Below, in pieces: positions 24,707-33,562 of a stretch of DNA of 57,350 nucleotides. Every line of letters starts with the position of its first letter. Within the stretch, counting starts at the first letter, position 1. Source of the stretch: Nitrospirota bacterium (GTDB lineage: Bacteria > Nitrospirota > Thermodesulfovibrionia > Thermodesulfovibrionales > JdFR-88); contig JAJYJB010000004.1 in assembly GCA_021789735.1 (NCBI GenBank), positions 1-57,350 of the forward strand, read 5' to 3'. Under the pieces are notes generated by a model. It was not told the origin of the DNA, made no database searches, and worked only from the letters and a program-made list of their open reading frames with translations. A program made the translations under genes and the position numbers.

Positions 24707-25530
24707 CAGAGGATGGAGTCCAATATCTCGGAGAGCGCTTCCAGCATCTCGGCATCGTCCGTGAGGGAGAGGCTTATGGCGGATTCGAAAGCCCTGGCCG
24801 GCTCTATGCCCGAGTTTATAAGCCTTGCCGCGTGGACCAGCAGCCTTGTGCTTGCCCCCTCGGCAAGTCCGCGGTCCTTCAGGTTCCGGGTCTTGCCCGC
24901 GAACATGACCAGTTTCCTGGCAAGGCCTTCATCCGCCCCGGACTCATGCCTTATTATCTCCATCTCGAGCTCCTCAGGCGGATATTTGAACTCAAGGGAC
25001 ATGAACCTCTGTCTTGTGCTCTGCTTCAGTTCCTTAAGGACGCTCTGGTAACCGGGGTTATAGGAGATGGCCAGCATGAACCCGGGCGGAGCGGACAGCG
25101 TCTCCCCTCTTTTTTCAACGGGCAGTATGCGCCTGTCGTCCGCCAGGGGATGTATGACGACCGTTGTGTCCTTCCTGGCCTCCACTATCTCGTCCAGATA
25201 GCATATGCCCCCGGCCTTCACAGCCCGCGAAAGCGGGCCGTCGACCCAGAGGGTCTCGCCGCCCTTTACCAGGTATCTGCCCACAAGGTCCGAGGCTGTA
25301 AGGTCGTCATGGCAGGAGACGGTCACGAGCGGCCTGCCAAGCCTCCACGCCATGTGCAGCATGAAGCGGGTCTTGCCGCAGCCGGTAGGGCCCTTCAGCA
25401 AAACAGGTATCATGTTCCGGCTTGCGGCCTCGAAGAGCTCCACCTCTTTCCCCATCGGCAGGTAATAGGGCTCCTCTTTTATCGTCATGAACTCCTGCAC
25501 TTTCAGATTTTTCTGTTTCGATATAGCCAT
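24706..25530 (-). CDS. MoxR-type AAA+ ATPase, NorQ/CbbQ family
   Basis: The 274-residue ATPase has Walker A GPTGCGKT (about 46-53) and Walker B ICYLDEI, then the C-terminal CbbQ extension. It powers the NorD-like partner encoded next. A longer frame starts at 25632, but the ATG at 25530 lies just after a TATAAT box on this strand (25556-25551), and sequence before it is not family-like. The leader is A-rich with no clear Shine-Dalgarno. Confidence 0.9.
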   Translation of the reverse strand: MAISKQKNLKVQEFMTIKEEPYYLPMGKEVELFEAASRNMIPVLLKGPTGCGKTRFMLHMAWRLGRPLVTVSCHDDLTASDLVGRYLVKGGETLWVDGPLSRAVKAGGICYLDEIVEARKDTTVVIHPLADDRRILPVEKRGETLSAPPGFMLAISYNPGYQSVLKELKQSTRQRFMSLEFKYPPEELEMEIIRHESGADEGLARKLVMFAGKTRNLKDRGLAEGASTRLLVHAARLINSGIEPARAFESAISLSLTDDAEMLEALSEILDSIL

Positions 25531-25550
25531 ATCTTTTTTATTCCCATTTA

Positions 25551-25556
25551 TATTAT
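25551..25556 (-). promoter_or_regulatory. -10 element for the NorQ operon
   Basis: TATAAT on the minus strand, about 20 bases before the chosen start at 25530; no convincing -35 is present. Confidence 0.4.
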
Positions 25557-25640
25557 AACCTTCTTTCCCTAAACAGATGGAGAAGCCGCCCGGAGGGCCC
25601 GCCATGGCGCCGTTTGCCGCAGAAATGCCCATTTTTGAGT

Positions 25641-25646
25641 TATAAT
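25641..25646 (+). promoter_or_regulatory. -10 element abutting hisH
   Basis: A perfect TATAAT ends nine bases before the hisH ATG. There is no Shine-Dalgarno sequence in between, so the message may be leaderless. The -35 is not clear. Confidence 0.45.
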
Positions 25647-25655
25647 TAGTCTGTC

Positions 25656-26267
25656 ATGCTCGCTATTGTGGATTACGGCATGGGTAACTTAAGGAGCGTC
25701 CAGAAAGGGTTTGCCAAGGTGGGCATGGAGGCCGCCGTGGTAAACACCCCTGAGGACATCGGGCGGGCCAGCGCGGTCGTGCTTCCGGGTGTCGGGGCGT
25801 TCAGGGACTGCATGAGAAACCTGGAAGAACTGGGGCTTGCCGGGCCCATCATAAGGTCCATAGAGTCCGGTAAACCCTTCCTCGGCATCTGCCTGGGGCT
25901 CCAGCTCCTCTTCAGCGAGTCTCACGAGTTCGGTGTGCACAAGGGGCTGGGCGTCTTCAAGGGGAAGGTGCTCAGGTTCCCTGGGAACTCCGGCCTTAAA
26001 GTCCCGCACATGGGTTGGAACACCATAAACATAAAAAACCGTCCGCCGGTCCTCTCGGGGGTCCCGGACGGCTCCAGCTTTTATTTTGTGCATTCATATT
26101 ATGTTGCCCCCGAAGACCAATCCATTGTCGCCGCGACCACAGAATACGGGATCGAATACACTTCAATGGTCTGGAAAGACAACATCTTTGCGGTACAGTT
26201 TCATCCGGAGAAAAGCCAGTCAATGGGGCTTGAGATCCTCAGGGCCTTCGGCGCGCTTGCGAAATAA
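25656..26267 (+). CDS. hisH: imidazole glycerol phosphate synthase, glutaminase subunit
   Basis: HisH frees ammonia from glutamine and passes it to HisF in histidine and AICAR synthesis. The 203 residues show VDYGMGNLRSV at the start, the nucleophile in GICLGLQLL (Cys about 79), and the His/Glu pair in VQFHPEKSQ near 185. It stands apart from other his genes here, so hisF must be elsewhere. Confidence 0.96.
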   Translation: MLAIVDYGMGNLRSVQKGFAKVGMEAAVVNTPEDIGRASAVVLPGVGAFRDCMRNLEELGLAGPIIRSIESGKPFLGICLGLQLLFSESHEFGVHKGLGVFKGKVLRFPGNSGLKVPHMGWNTINIKNRPPVLSGVPDGSSFYFVHSYYVAPEDQSIVAATTEYGIEYTSMVWKDNIFAVQFHPEKSQSMGLEILRAFGALAK

Positions 26268-26315
26268 AAAAGTCCCGAGAGAAAAAGAAGCAATAAAGCG
26301 GCGGATAAAAACCCG

Positions 26316-27212
26316 ATGAAAAAAATAAAGGCCATTGCCGCCATTGCCCTTGGGTTTTTGCTCCTCGATATCTGCGTCTATTTTTTTTACCCGGATGTGG
26401 CATACCTGAGGGACCACAGGCCGGGGAAGACGGCCTTCATGCTCTACAGGGAAAAACAGTGGAAAGAGGAGGGCCTCAAGGGCAAGAGGATAATACAGAG
26501 GTGGGTGCCGTACTCAAGGATATCGCCGTACCTTAAAAAAGCGGTCCTCATCAGCGAGGACGACCGCTTCTGGCGCAACGACGGGTTCGATTTCAAGGCC
26601 ATCGAGGCGGCCATGGTTGCCGACATCAAGGCGGGCAGGTTCAAATTCGGGGCAAGCACCATAACCCAGCAGCTTGCCAGAAACCTTTACCTTTCACCCT
26701 CGAAAAACCTCCTCCGGAAGATGAAGGAGGCGGTATTGGCGTGGAGGCTCAACAGAGACCTTTCCAAAAGAAGGATACTCGAGCTCTATCTGAACGTGGC
26801 CGAATGGGGCGACGGGATATTTGGCATCGGGGCGGCTTCCTACCATTATTTCGGAAAGCCGGCCAGCGCCCTTACGCCCATGGAGGCGGCGCGCCTGGCA
26901 TCCATTCTGCCAAACCCGATAAGGTTCTCCCCGGTCAGACCCTCAGGCTTTGTAGAGCGGCGCTCAAGGGCCATCTACGATATCATGGTGAAACGCGGCG
27001 TGGTGCAGGAGCTTGACCAGGCGGTGACCATGATGGAAAAGGAAGGGCCGGGAGGCCTTCAAAACTCCGCGTCCTCACCCGGCCTGTCAAACTCGTCAAA
27101 TGCGCCGGCCGCAAATTCGCCCTCGGAAACGCCGGCAGCGCCTGGGCAGGGACCCAAAACGCAGCAGGAGATGAACGAGGTCTGTCCCCAGAACCAGCAG
27201 CCCTCCCCTTAA
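26316..27212 (+). CDS. mtgA: monofunctional peptidoglycan glycosyltransferase
   Basis: MtgA polymerises lipid II into glycan strands. One N-terminal membrane helix (about 8-26) precedes the GT51 domain with EDDRFWRNDGFDF (about 86-98) and GASTITQQLARNLYL (about 114-128). The tail after about residue 240 is a serine/alanine/proline-rich, low-complexity stretch not needed for catalysis. At 298 residues it is longer than usual because of that tail. It is followed 12 bases later by a Mur ligase gene, so both serve the cell wall. Confidence 0.92.
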   Translation: MKKIKAIAAIALGFLLLDICVYFFYPDVAYLRDHRPGKTAFMLYREKQWKEEGLKGKRIIQRWVPYSRISPYLKKAVLISEDDRFWRNDGFDFKAIEAAMVADIKAGRFKFGASTITQQLARNLYLSPSKNLLRKMKEAVLAWRLNRDLSKRRILELYLNVAEWGDGIFGIGAASYHYFGKPASALTPMEAARLASILPNPIRFSPVRPSGFVERRSRAIYDIMVKRGVVQELDQAVTMMEKEGPGGLQNSASSPGLSNSSNAPAANSPSETPAAPGQGPKTQQEMNEVCPQNQQPSP

Positions 27213-27224
27213 AATGGACCGGGA

Positions 27225-28625
27225 ATGAAAAATTTGCCAAAAGACCGGCTCAGGATATTTTTCTCTGGCATAGGCGGAAGCGGTGTTTCCGCCATAGCCG
27301 CTTTCATGTCTGACAGGGGGCATGAGATAAGCGGCTCGGACAGGGCCTTTGACCTGGACCCCGCACATCCAGTGGCGGGGCTCCTCAGAAAAAAGCGCAT
27401 CAGGATAGTGCCCCAGGACGGCTCCGGCATAGACGGCTCCCTTGACTTTGCCGTGATGAGCACGGCGGTTGAGGATGGCACCCCGGAGGTCGTAAAGGCC
27501 CGAACGCTTGGGGTGCCGCTTAAAACAAGGCCCCAGTACCTGGCAGAGCTCGCAGGCGGTTTTAAAACTGTCGCTGTCGCCGGGACAAGCGGGAAATCAA
27601 CCGCATCGGGTTTTCTGGCTTTCCTTATGAGGGACCTTGGGCTGGCGCCCAACTTCATAGGGGGCGGGAGGGTAAAGGCCTTCAAGGATGAGAACAACCC
27701 CGGCAACTCACTCGCCAACAAAAATAAAGGCGTGCAAATGCAGCCGGAATGGCTGGTGCTGGAGGCGTGCGAATCAGACGGAAGCATTGTGGACTACAGG
27801 CCGCTCCATTCGGTCATCCTGAACCTGGATGTGGACCACAAGGGCGTAGAGGAAACCGCCCTGATGTTTTCCACGCTTGCGCAAAATACCGCGGGGGAGG
27901 TGATCGTAAACGCCGATGACGGAAACCTGCGGCGTATTTTCCCCCCGAAAGAGACTGCCACCTTTGGGATCGATGCCCCCGCCTGGTTCAGGGCGGCCGA
28001 TGTCAGGCTTGGCCCGTTTGGCTCCCGGTTCACGGTTGACGGCGTTGAGTTCACGCTCTCATTGCCCGGGCTCTACAATGTCTATAATGCGCTTTCGGTG
28101 ATAGCCGCGCTTTATATGCAAGGCGTTCCGCTTGGTGCGATCCCGGAGCCCATGGCGAGGTTCACGGGGATAGACAGGCGGTTTGACGTACATCTGAAGG
28201 AGGGAGGCAGGCTCGTCATAGACGATTACGCCCACAACCCCCATAAGATATCCTCCTTCATGCGGGCGGTAGCGGCGGTCCGGGACCGCGTTTGCTATGT
28301 GTTCCAGCCGCACGGCTTCGGCCCGGTCCGCATGATGAAAAATGAGTATATCGAGGCGTTCGCCGCAAATCTGCGCGCTCAGGACCACCTGGCCATTCTG
28401 CCCATCTTCTACCAGGGGGGCACGGTGAGCATGGACGTCTCCAGCGAGGACATCGCCCGGGGCGTCAGGGAGGCCGGAAAGTCCGCGGCCGTCACGGACA
28501 GGGAGGGTGTCCTGGACGCGGCCGGCGCGTGGGACTGCTTCGCCGTCATGGGCGCAAGGGATGAATCGCTTTCCCTCTTTGCCTCAAGCCTGGCAAAGAA
28601 AATCAGAGGCATCCCCTCCGCATAA
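27225..28625 (+). CDS. Mur ligase family protein, MurC/Mpl-like
   Basis: The 466-residue protein has an N-terminal Rossmann domain (FFSGIGGSGVSAIA), an ATP-binding central domain with GTSGKST (about 117-123), a substrate stretch ending LEACESDGS, and a C-terminal domain with DDYAHNPHKI. MurC adds L-alanine to UDP-MurNAc; Mpl recycles tripeptide onto it. GTSGKST in place of the usual GTHGKTT and the lone position beside mtgA point away from the main murC, so a recycling or side role is likely but not proven. Confidence 0.82.
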   Translation: MKNLPKDRLRIFFSGIGGSGVSAIAAFMSDRGHEISGSDRAFDLDPAHPVAGLLRKKRIRIVPQDGSGIDGSLDFAVMSTAVEDGTPEVVKARTLGVPLKTRPQYLAELAGGFKTVAVAGTSGKSTASGFLAFLMRDLGLAPNFIGGGRVKAFKDENNPGNSLANKNKGVQMQPEWLVLEACESDGSIVDYRPLHSVILNLDVDHKGVEETALMFSTLAQNTAGEVIVNADDGNLRRIFPPKETATFGIDAPAWFRAADVRLGPFGSRFTVDGVEFTLSLPGLYNVYNALSVIAALYMQGVPLGAIPEPMARFTGIDRRFDVHLKEGGRLVIDDYAHNPHKISSFMRAVAAVRDRVCYVFQPHGFGPVRMMKNEYIEAFAANLRAQDHLAILPIFYQGGTVSMDVSSEDIARGVREAGKSAAVTDREGVLDAAGAWDCFAVMGARDESLSLFASSLAKKIRGIPSA

Positions 28626-28700
28626 ACACAAAAAATTGACTGTCCCTGCAACAAAAATCCCTGTATAATTGGGCTGGAAGGAGGGCATGAAAGCGGACAG

Positions 28701-29099
28701 ATGAAAACAAAAAGGCTGCTTGTCATTGCCATTGCTCTCTGCACTGTGCTTTCAGCCGCCGGATGCAGCGTTTTAAATTATGAAAGCAATCATACGACGG
28801 GGAGCGAGGTCTTCTGGGAAGGAAAACTGAGCTCCAGGATACAAAGACCCATCCCGGATGTCCAGAGAGCGACGGTTGCCGCCTACAAGGGTTTTGGAAT
28901 AAAGATAACGAAGGCGGCGGTCGACAGGATCTCAGGCGTGGTGGAGGGAGAGCTGGCAAGCGGCGAGGCGGCCCGCACCATGCTGAGCTCCATATCCCGT
29001 GACGAGACGGAGGTCTCGATAAAGATAGGGCCGGAGGGCGACAAGTATATCTCTCACAGGCTGCTGGTGGCCATAAAACAGAACCTGAAAACGCAATAG
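28701..29099 (+). CDS. DUF3568 family lipoprotein
   Basis: The 132-residue protein has a signal peptide ending in lipobox AAGC (Cys22). The mature domain has a strand pattern with KLSSRIQRPIPDVQRATVAA and EVSIKIGP, typical of DUF3568. Function is unknown. A TATAAT lies at 28664-28669, 32 bases upstream, so it is probably transcribed on its own; GGAAGGAGGG sits further up than normal. Confidence 0.82.
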   Translation: MKTKRLLVIAIALCTVLSAAGCSVLNYESNHTTGSEVFWEGKLSSRIQRPIPDVQRATVAAYKGFGIKITKAAVDRISGVVEGELASGEAARTMLSSISRDETEVSIKIGPEGDKYISHRLLVAIKQNLKTQ

Positions 29100-29104
29100 A
29101 GGGC

Positions 29105-29914
29105 CTAGAGGACCGTTACGCGGTCTCCCGGAGAAAGTCCCAGCATCTGGCCCGCGCTTCCGCCGGGGACGAATATCTCAAGCAGCCCGCTTGAGTTCAC
29201 GATGGCATGGGCGGTTCTTGTTTTCCGGCCCTTCCCGCGTGCTGCAAGGTAAAACTCCGCAAGCCCCAAAGAGCGCCCTTTTACCCGCACTTTCATCTCT
29301 TCTCCGCTTTTGCCAAGTTTTTGTAGAAGCGCAAGGCCGATATCCGTTATGCAGTTGCCAAACCTGTCCACGTGGACCACAATGCCCTCGATGCGCCCAC
29401 CCTTCAGTAGCGGGGCCGGGGACTTGAGCAAAACCGGGTCTTTTATCACGGGGCCGAACTCCTCCGCCCTGACGCCCCTTGAGAGCCAGGCAGCCGCCGG
29501 GGCGAAGACGTCTCTGCCATCAAACGTGCTGCCCTGGAGGGTGGCCCCGCGCTTTTTCTTTGCCGGAAGAGAAAATTTCCCGCTCTCTATGCTTATTACC
29601 TTTTCCGCCCCGCCTAAAAACGGGGTAAAGATGCCGTTGTCCGGCCCGACAAGATGAAAACCCCGGGCGCGTATGATAAGCGCCCTCCGCCCGGAACCAA
29701 CGCCGGGGTCCACGACGGCAACATGTATCGTGCCCTCGGGAAAGTATCCGACGGACGTCTCAAGCATAAACATGGCCTCCCGGATGTCCCCAGGTCTTAT
29801 TCCGTGGCTTATGTCCACCATCATGGCCTTCGGGTTTATGCCAAGGACCACGCCTTTCATCACCCCGGCAAAATTGTCTTCAAGGCCAAAGTCCGTGGTA
29901 AAAGTTATGGGCAT
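29105..29914 (-). CDS. SAM hydroxide adenosyltransferase (DUF62 family)
   Basis: The 269-residue protein belongs to the family that cleaves S-adenosylmethionine with hydroxide to adenosine and methionine, related to fluorinase and chlorinase. TTDFGLEDNFAGVMKG (residues 5-20), VVDPGVGSGRRAL and GPDNGIFTPF are diagnostic. The physiological purpose is unclear; SAM control is one proposal. Instead of a Shine-Dalgarno, the start is preceded by an A-rich leader (29915-29953). Confidence 0.92.
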   Translation of the reverse strand: MPITFTTDFGLEDNFAGVMKGVVLGINPKAMMVDISHGIRPGDIREAMFMLETSVGYFPEGTIHVAVVDPGVGSGRRALIIRARGFHLVGPDNGIFTPFLGGAEKVISIESGKFSLPAKKKRGATLQGSTFDGRDVFAPAAAWLSRGVRAEEFGPVIKDPVLLKSPAPLLKGGRIEGIVVHVDRFGNCITDIGLALLQKLGKSGEEMKVRVKGRSLGLAEFYLAARGKGRKTRTAHAIVNSSGLLEIFVPGGSAGQMLGLSPGDRVTVL

Positions 29915-29953
29915 TTTTACTTTTTTTCTTTTTTTTGTTTTTCTTTTTTGTTT
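29915..29953 (-). other. A-rich leader made of AAAAAC/AAAAAG units
   Basis: The message-sense strand is almost only A with single C or G every five to eight bases, directly before the ATG at 29914. It fills the whole gap after pyrD. It may act as a ribosome standby site; no Shine-Dalgarno is present. Confidence 0.6.
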
Positions 29954-30913
29954 TCAGGCGAGCATTGCGCCCGTTATTGCGGAGGCGCTTTTTATCCCAT
30001 GCCGCTCCATCCAGGCCCTGATGCCAGCGGCCACATTGAGCGCGGCCAGCGGGTCTGTAAAGGTAGCAGTGCCCACGGCAACGGCAGTGGCCCCGGCAAG
30101 CATGAACTCGACGGCGTCTTCTCCGGCCGTTATCCCTCCCATGCCGATCACCGGTATTTTCACCGCCCTGGACGCCTGGTACACCATCCTTACCGCTATG
30201 GGCTTGATGGCCGGCCCCGAGAGCCCCCCGATCCTGTTTTTGATGAGCGGCCTGCGGGTATTTACATCTATGGCCATGGCCGGGATGGTGTTTATGAGGG
30301 ATATGGCGTCCGCCCCCTCGTCCTCCGCCGCGCGCGAAAACTCCTCAATGCCCGGGGCGCCGGGGGAAAGTTTTACTATCAGGAGCGGCCGCCTGACCCG
30401 CTTCCTCACCGACCGCACAAGGGCACGGAAGTTTTTGAGGTCAAGCCCGAAGGCGATGCCGCCCTCCTTCACATTGGGGCAGGAGACGTTGAGTTCTATG
30501 CCCTCCACTCCCGCGTCCTCAAGCGCGCTTGCCAGCCTGATGTATTCAGCGGCGCTGGTGCCTAAAATGTTCGCTATGACCGGGACATCCCATTGCCTCA
30601 CGAAAGGAAGTTTTTTCTTGAGGAACACCTCAAGGCCGACATTCTGGAGCCCGATGGAGTTTATCATTCCGCAGCGGGTCTCGGTTATCCTCGGAGTGGG
30701 GTTGCCCTGCCAGGGGGTAAGCGATATGCCCTTAAGCACGATCGCGCCAAGCTCCGAGAGGTCGAAAAATTCCGCCAGCTCCTCCCCGTAGCCCGCCGTG
30801 CCCGAAGCGGTCATCACCGGGTTTTTAAGCCTGAGCCTCCCGAGCCTTACTTCGAGCTTTTTATCTTTTCCGGCCCTGTTTTTTCTGTCTTTTTTATTTT
30901 CCCGGCCTTGCAT
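29954..30913 (-). CDS. pyrD: dihydroorotate dehydrogenase, class 1B catalytic subunit
   Basis: PyrD oxidises dihydroorotate to orotate in pyrimidine synthesis with FMN. The 319 residues include NPVMTASGTAGYG (FMN site), NVSCPNVKEGG with the class-1 catalytic cysteine, and IGMGGI and GATAVAVGTA near the end. A basic N-terminal tail (1-20) is extra. GGAGAGG lies before the ATG. It pairs with pyrK directly upstream, showing the NAD-dependent 1B type. Confidence 0.95.
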   Translation of the reverse strand: MQGRENKKDRKNRAGKDKKLEVRLGRLRLKNPVMTASGTAGYGEELAEFFDLSELGAIVLKGISLTPWQGNPTPRITETRCGMINSIGLQNVGLEVFLKKKLPFVRQWDVPVIANILGTSAAEYIRLASALEDAGVEGIELNVSCPNVKEGGIAFGLDLKNFRALVRSVRKRVRRPLLIVKLSPGAPGIEEFSRAAEDEGADAISLINTIPAMAIDVNTRRPLIKNRIGGLSGPAIKPIAVRMVYQASRAVKIPVIGMGGITAGEDAVEFMLAGATAVAVGTATFTDPLAALNVAAGIRAWMERHGIKSASAITGAMLA

Positions 30914-30933
30914 CGGCGGACCTCTCCGTCAAA

Positions 30934-31722
30934 TTAAAAAATGATCTCTCCGGTCCTGAATACCGGCCCGTCCTTGCAGGCCCTCTTGTAGCCGTCCTTC
31001 GTCTTTACGGCGCAGCCGAGGCAAACCCCTATGCCGCAGGCCATTTTTTCCTCAGACGCGATATAGCCCTCTATGCCAAGGCCGTTTGCCGCCTTGAGCA
31101 TGCCGTTTGGCCCGCAGGCATAAAGGACAAAATCCTCCCGGTTTTTGCCGTTCAGGAAATTTTTCGCGGCATCGACCGCCGTTCCCCTGGAGCCCAGGGA
31201 CCCGTCATCGGTTGCCACGACCAGTTTTTTTGAGAGCTCCCGAAGCTCTTTTCTTAAAAGTATCTCTTTGCCGTTCCGGCCCCCATAAAAAAGGATGGCC
31301 CTTCCTTTCAGGCGCTCAAGGAGCGGGTAGACGGAGGCGATGCCCACACCCCCGGCGATGACCAGGGGCAGTTTTTTCCCGCATTCGGCCTCTTCCACGG
31401 GGTAAACGTTCCCGAGGGGGCCCAGTATCTCCACCTCGTCGCCCGGCCTGAGCCCCTTCATGATGGATGTCATCTTGCCCACCACCCGGTACAGTATCTC
31501 TATCGCGCCGCCCCTTTTTCTGAAATAACAGAAGGGGCGCTTTAAAAGCGGGTCCTTCCCGCAGTTTTTGACCCCGAACATGAAGAACTGGCCGGCAGCG
31601 GGCTCGCGAAAACCGGCGCCTGGAGCGATGGAAAAGGCCAGAATGAAATTCGAATCGTTCAGCTTCGTGTTTGTCTTGACTGTGGCCCTGAAAAGACCTG
31701 TATCAGGAGAAGCTGATTTCAA
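30934..31722 (-). CDS. pyrK: dihydroorotate dehydrogenase electron transfer subunit
   Basis: PyrK passes electrons from PyrD to NAD+. The FAD/NAD domains (AGGVGIASVYPLLE about 112-125, YACGPNGML) are followed by a [2Fe-2S] site, CGIGVCLGC and a later RACKDGP. It has 262 residues from a TTG at 31722 that overlaps the end of greA by 20 bases; no better start is visible. pyrD follows after 20 bases. Confidence 0.93.
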   Translation of the reverse strand: MKSASPDTGLFRATVKTNTKLNDSNFILAFSIAPGAGFREPAAGQFFMFGVKNCGKDPLLKRPFCYFRKRGGAIEILYRVVGKMTSIMKGLRPGDEVEILGPLGNVYPVEEAECGKKLPLVIAGGVGIASVYPLLERLKGRAILFYGGRNGKEILLRKELRELSKKLVVATDDGSLGSRGTAVDAAKNFLNGKNREDFVLYACGPNGMLKAANGLGIEGYIASEEKMACGIGVCLGCAVKTKDGYKRACKDGPVFRTGEIIF

Positions 31723-32179
31723 GGATCTCGTACTCGATGGTCCTGGCCGGGGCCTTTATCGTGACGGTATCTCCCACCTCTTTGCCCAGGAGCGCCCTGC
31801 CTACCGGAGAGCTTATGGATATCCTGCCCTGCTTGACGTCAGCCTCATCGGTGCCAACAAGGAAAAAGACATACTCTTCGTCAGCAGCGGTGTCCAGCAC
31901 CTTCACGGTGGCGCCAAAGGCGGCCCTGCTCTGGTTTATCTTGGAGGGGTCTATCACCTGCGCCAGTGCGACCTTCTGCTTAAGCTCCGCAATCCTGCCC
32001 TCTATCCAGGATTGCCTCGCCTTGGCCGCATCATACTCCGCGTTCTCGGAGAGGTCCCCGTGGCCGCGGGCCTCCTCGATGTCCTTTATGTTCCTGGGCC
32101 TTTCGACCTTGAGGAGCTTTTCCAGCTCCTCCTGCATCTTCTTGTAACCCTCTGGAGTTATAGGAAATTTTTCAAGCAT
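31703..32179 (-). CDS. greA: transcription elongation factor GreA
   Basis: GreA rescues backtracked RNA polymerase by promoting transcript cleavage. The coiled-coil N-terminus (MLEKFPITPEGYKKMQEELE, residues 1-20) has the acidic tip DLSENAEYDAAK (about 42-53), and the C-terminal domain contains SISSPVGRALLGKEVGD. Starting at the ATG 32179 gives 158 residues, the usual length; a TTG two codons earlier is possible. There is no Shine-Dalgarno. It leads the greA-pyrK-pyrD-DUF62 unit. Confidence 0.96.
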   Translation of the reverse strand: MLEKFPITPEGYKKMQEELEKLLKVERPRNIKDIEEARGHGDLSENAEYDAAKARQSWIEGRIAELKQKVALAQVIDPSKINQSRAAFGATVKVLDTAADEEYVFFLVGTDEADVKQGRISISSPVGRALLGKEVGDTVTIKAPARTIEYEILEISFS

Positions 32180-32231
32180 ATTCAAATTTATCAGATATAC
32201 GGCTTATTTTTCAATTTTTAAAAAAGAAAAA

Positions 32232-32696
32232 TTACCCGGCAGACTGCATGACGACCAGCGCAAGCCCAAGGGCAAAAAGAAGCAGGTTCAGAAAGGCGCT
32301 GACGGCGTGCATCCTGCGGAACCGCCTCCTGGCGGGGATGTTGGGGTCCGTCGCTTCAAAGGATGCGATCTGCAGTTTTGTCTTCTTTATCGAAGGATAG
32401 AGCATGAAGACGATAAAGAGGTTCACAAGGACCGCCAGGCAGACCAGTGCAATGGAAATGGCGCCTTCGCCCGCGGCCATGGAAAAGACAAGCGACAACG
32501 CCGAGATGATGAGATTGTACGGGAAATAGAGAGGGAAGAGTTTGTCCACTATCCCGCTGGCCGTGTCCCTCGGAAAAGACCGGAAGATGGCGGGAGTGGC
32601 CAGAAAGGTGAATATGCCTATCCCCCCGGTCCACAAGGCAAGCGTTATGTTGAAAAGGACGAACCATATGACCCTGAAATCGCCTGAGGATACCAT
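32232..32696 (-). CDS. DUF4149 family membrane protein
   Basis: The 154-residue protein has four membrane segments (about 11-33, 53-71, 76-97 and 130-149), with WTGGIGIFTFLATPAIF in the first and a charged loop before the last. Function is unknown. It stands just upstream of greA on the same strand, separated by an AT-rich gap of about 50 bases. Confidence 0.82.
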   Translation of the reverse strand: MVSSGDFRVIWFVLFNITLALWTGGIGIFTFLATPAIFRSFPRDTASGIVDKLFPLYFPYNLIISALSLVFSMAAGEGAISIALVCLAVLVNLFIVFMLYPSIKKTKLQIASFEATDPNIPARRRFRRMHAVSAFLNLLLFALGLALVVMQSAG

Positions 32697-32748
32697 CGTC
32701 TATATATACGGACTGGAGAGGGAATTGTCAAGAAGACCGTACTTTAGT

Positions 32749-33336
32749 TTATATGACCTCCGCGGGGTCCAGAAACGCGACACCTTCAGCCTGGTCGAAG
32801 ACCTCCCAGCGGAGGCCCTCTAATGGGATATTTCCGGGCACCAGGGCCATGGAGATATGGAGGTGCGGCGGGACGATACCTTTGGCCGGGGCTATCTTTC
32901 CCAGCACGCTGCCGCAGTCCAGCCGCCTGCCTTCAATGCCCTCTTCCGGGACCACATGGCCGTAAATGGTGAAAAGCCGTTTTTTTGCTTTTTCCCCGCC
33001 GGGGGGGAAAAGAAACTCCTCATGCTCCGCAAAGATGCTGTGGCCTATGAAATCCGGGATTATCCTTACTATCTTCCCCGCCTTTAGCAGAGGTATTTTT
33101 GCCCCTTCGGGAAGGGCCCTCACCTCCGCGTTTTTCGTCTCATACAGCCTGAGGTCAAGCCCGTTGTGCCTCCCTGCGCGGCGCCCTTCCGCCCACCATT
33201 TTTCCTGCGCCTTAAAAAGCATGCCGGGCAGGAACCTCCACCCGGCAAAGTCAAGAGAGTTCAGGCACACCAGGTCCCGGGTGAACGCGCAGCCTGAGGG
33301 AAACGGAAAAAACCTGCGGGCGGAAATTTTTTCCAC
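32749..33336 (-). CDS. M23/LytM-like peptidase-domain protein
   Basis: The 195-residue protein contains HNGLDLR (about 58-64, the HxxxD metal motif), YGHVVPEEG and HLHIS (HxH, about 160), in the order found in M23 lysostaphin-type peptidases. Spacing is looser than usual and no signal peptide is obvious, so an active cell-wall peptidase is uncertain. It is transcribed away from hom; the 226 bases between hold no gene. Confidence 0.68.
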   Translation of the reverse strand: MEKISARRFFPFPSGCAFTRDLVCLNSLDFAGWRFLPGMLFKAQEKWWAEGRRAGRHNGLDLRLYETKNAEVRALPEGAKIPLLKAGKIVRIIPDFIGHSIFAEHEEFLFPPGGEKAKKRLFTIYGHVVPEEGIEGRRLDCGSVLGKIAPAKGIVPPHLHISMALVPGNIPLEGLRWEVFDQAEGVAFLDPAEVI

Positions 33337-33562
33337 GGTACTAGTATCTCAAAACCACGGGAGCTTTGAAAAGCTTTTATTACACTTGCCAGGGGGCGCC
33401 GGCCATGGTGTAAAAAATGTCCATTTTCCAGACGCTGCCGGCTTGCGCCGCTCCAGGCAAAAAGCGCAAACAGAGGGACGCCGGGCATTTTGCCATAACC
33501 CGGCCGTTTGTGATAGTATTTTGATTTTAAAGGGGAATAGCCGGAGGGGAAGACAAACTGAG

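Noticed and set aside
32966..33562. Long N-terminal extension of homoserine dehydrogenase
   Set aside because: The added 199 codons run antisense through the M23-like gene and have no family match; the ATG at 33563 has a ribosome site and the usual N-terminus.
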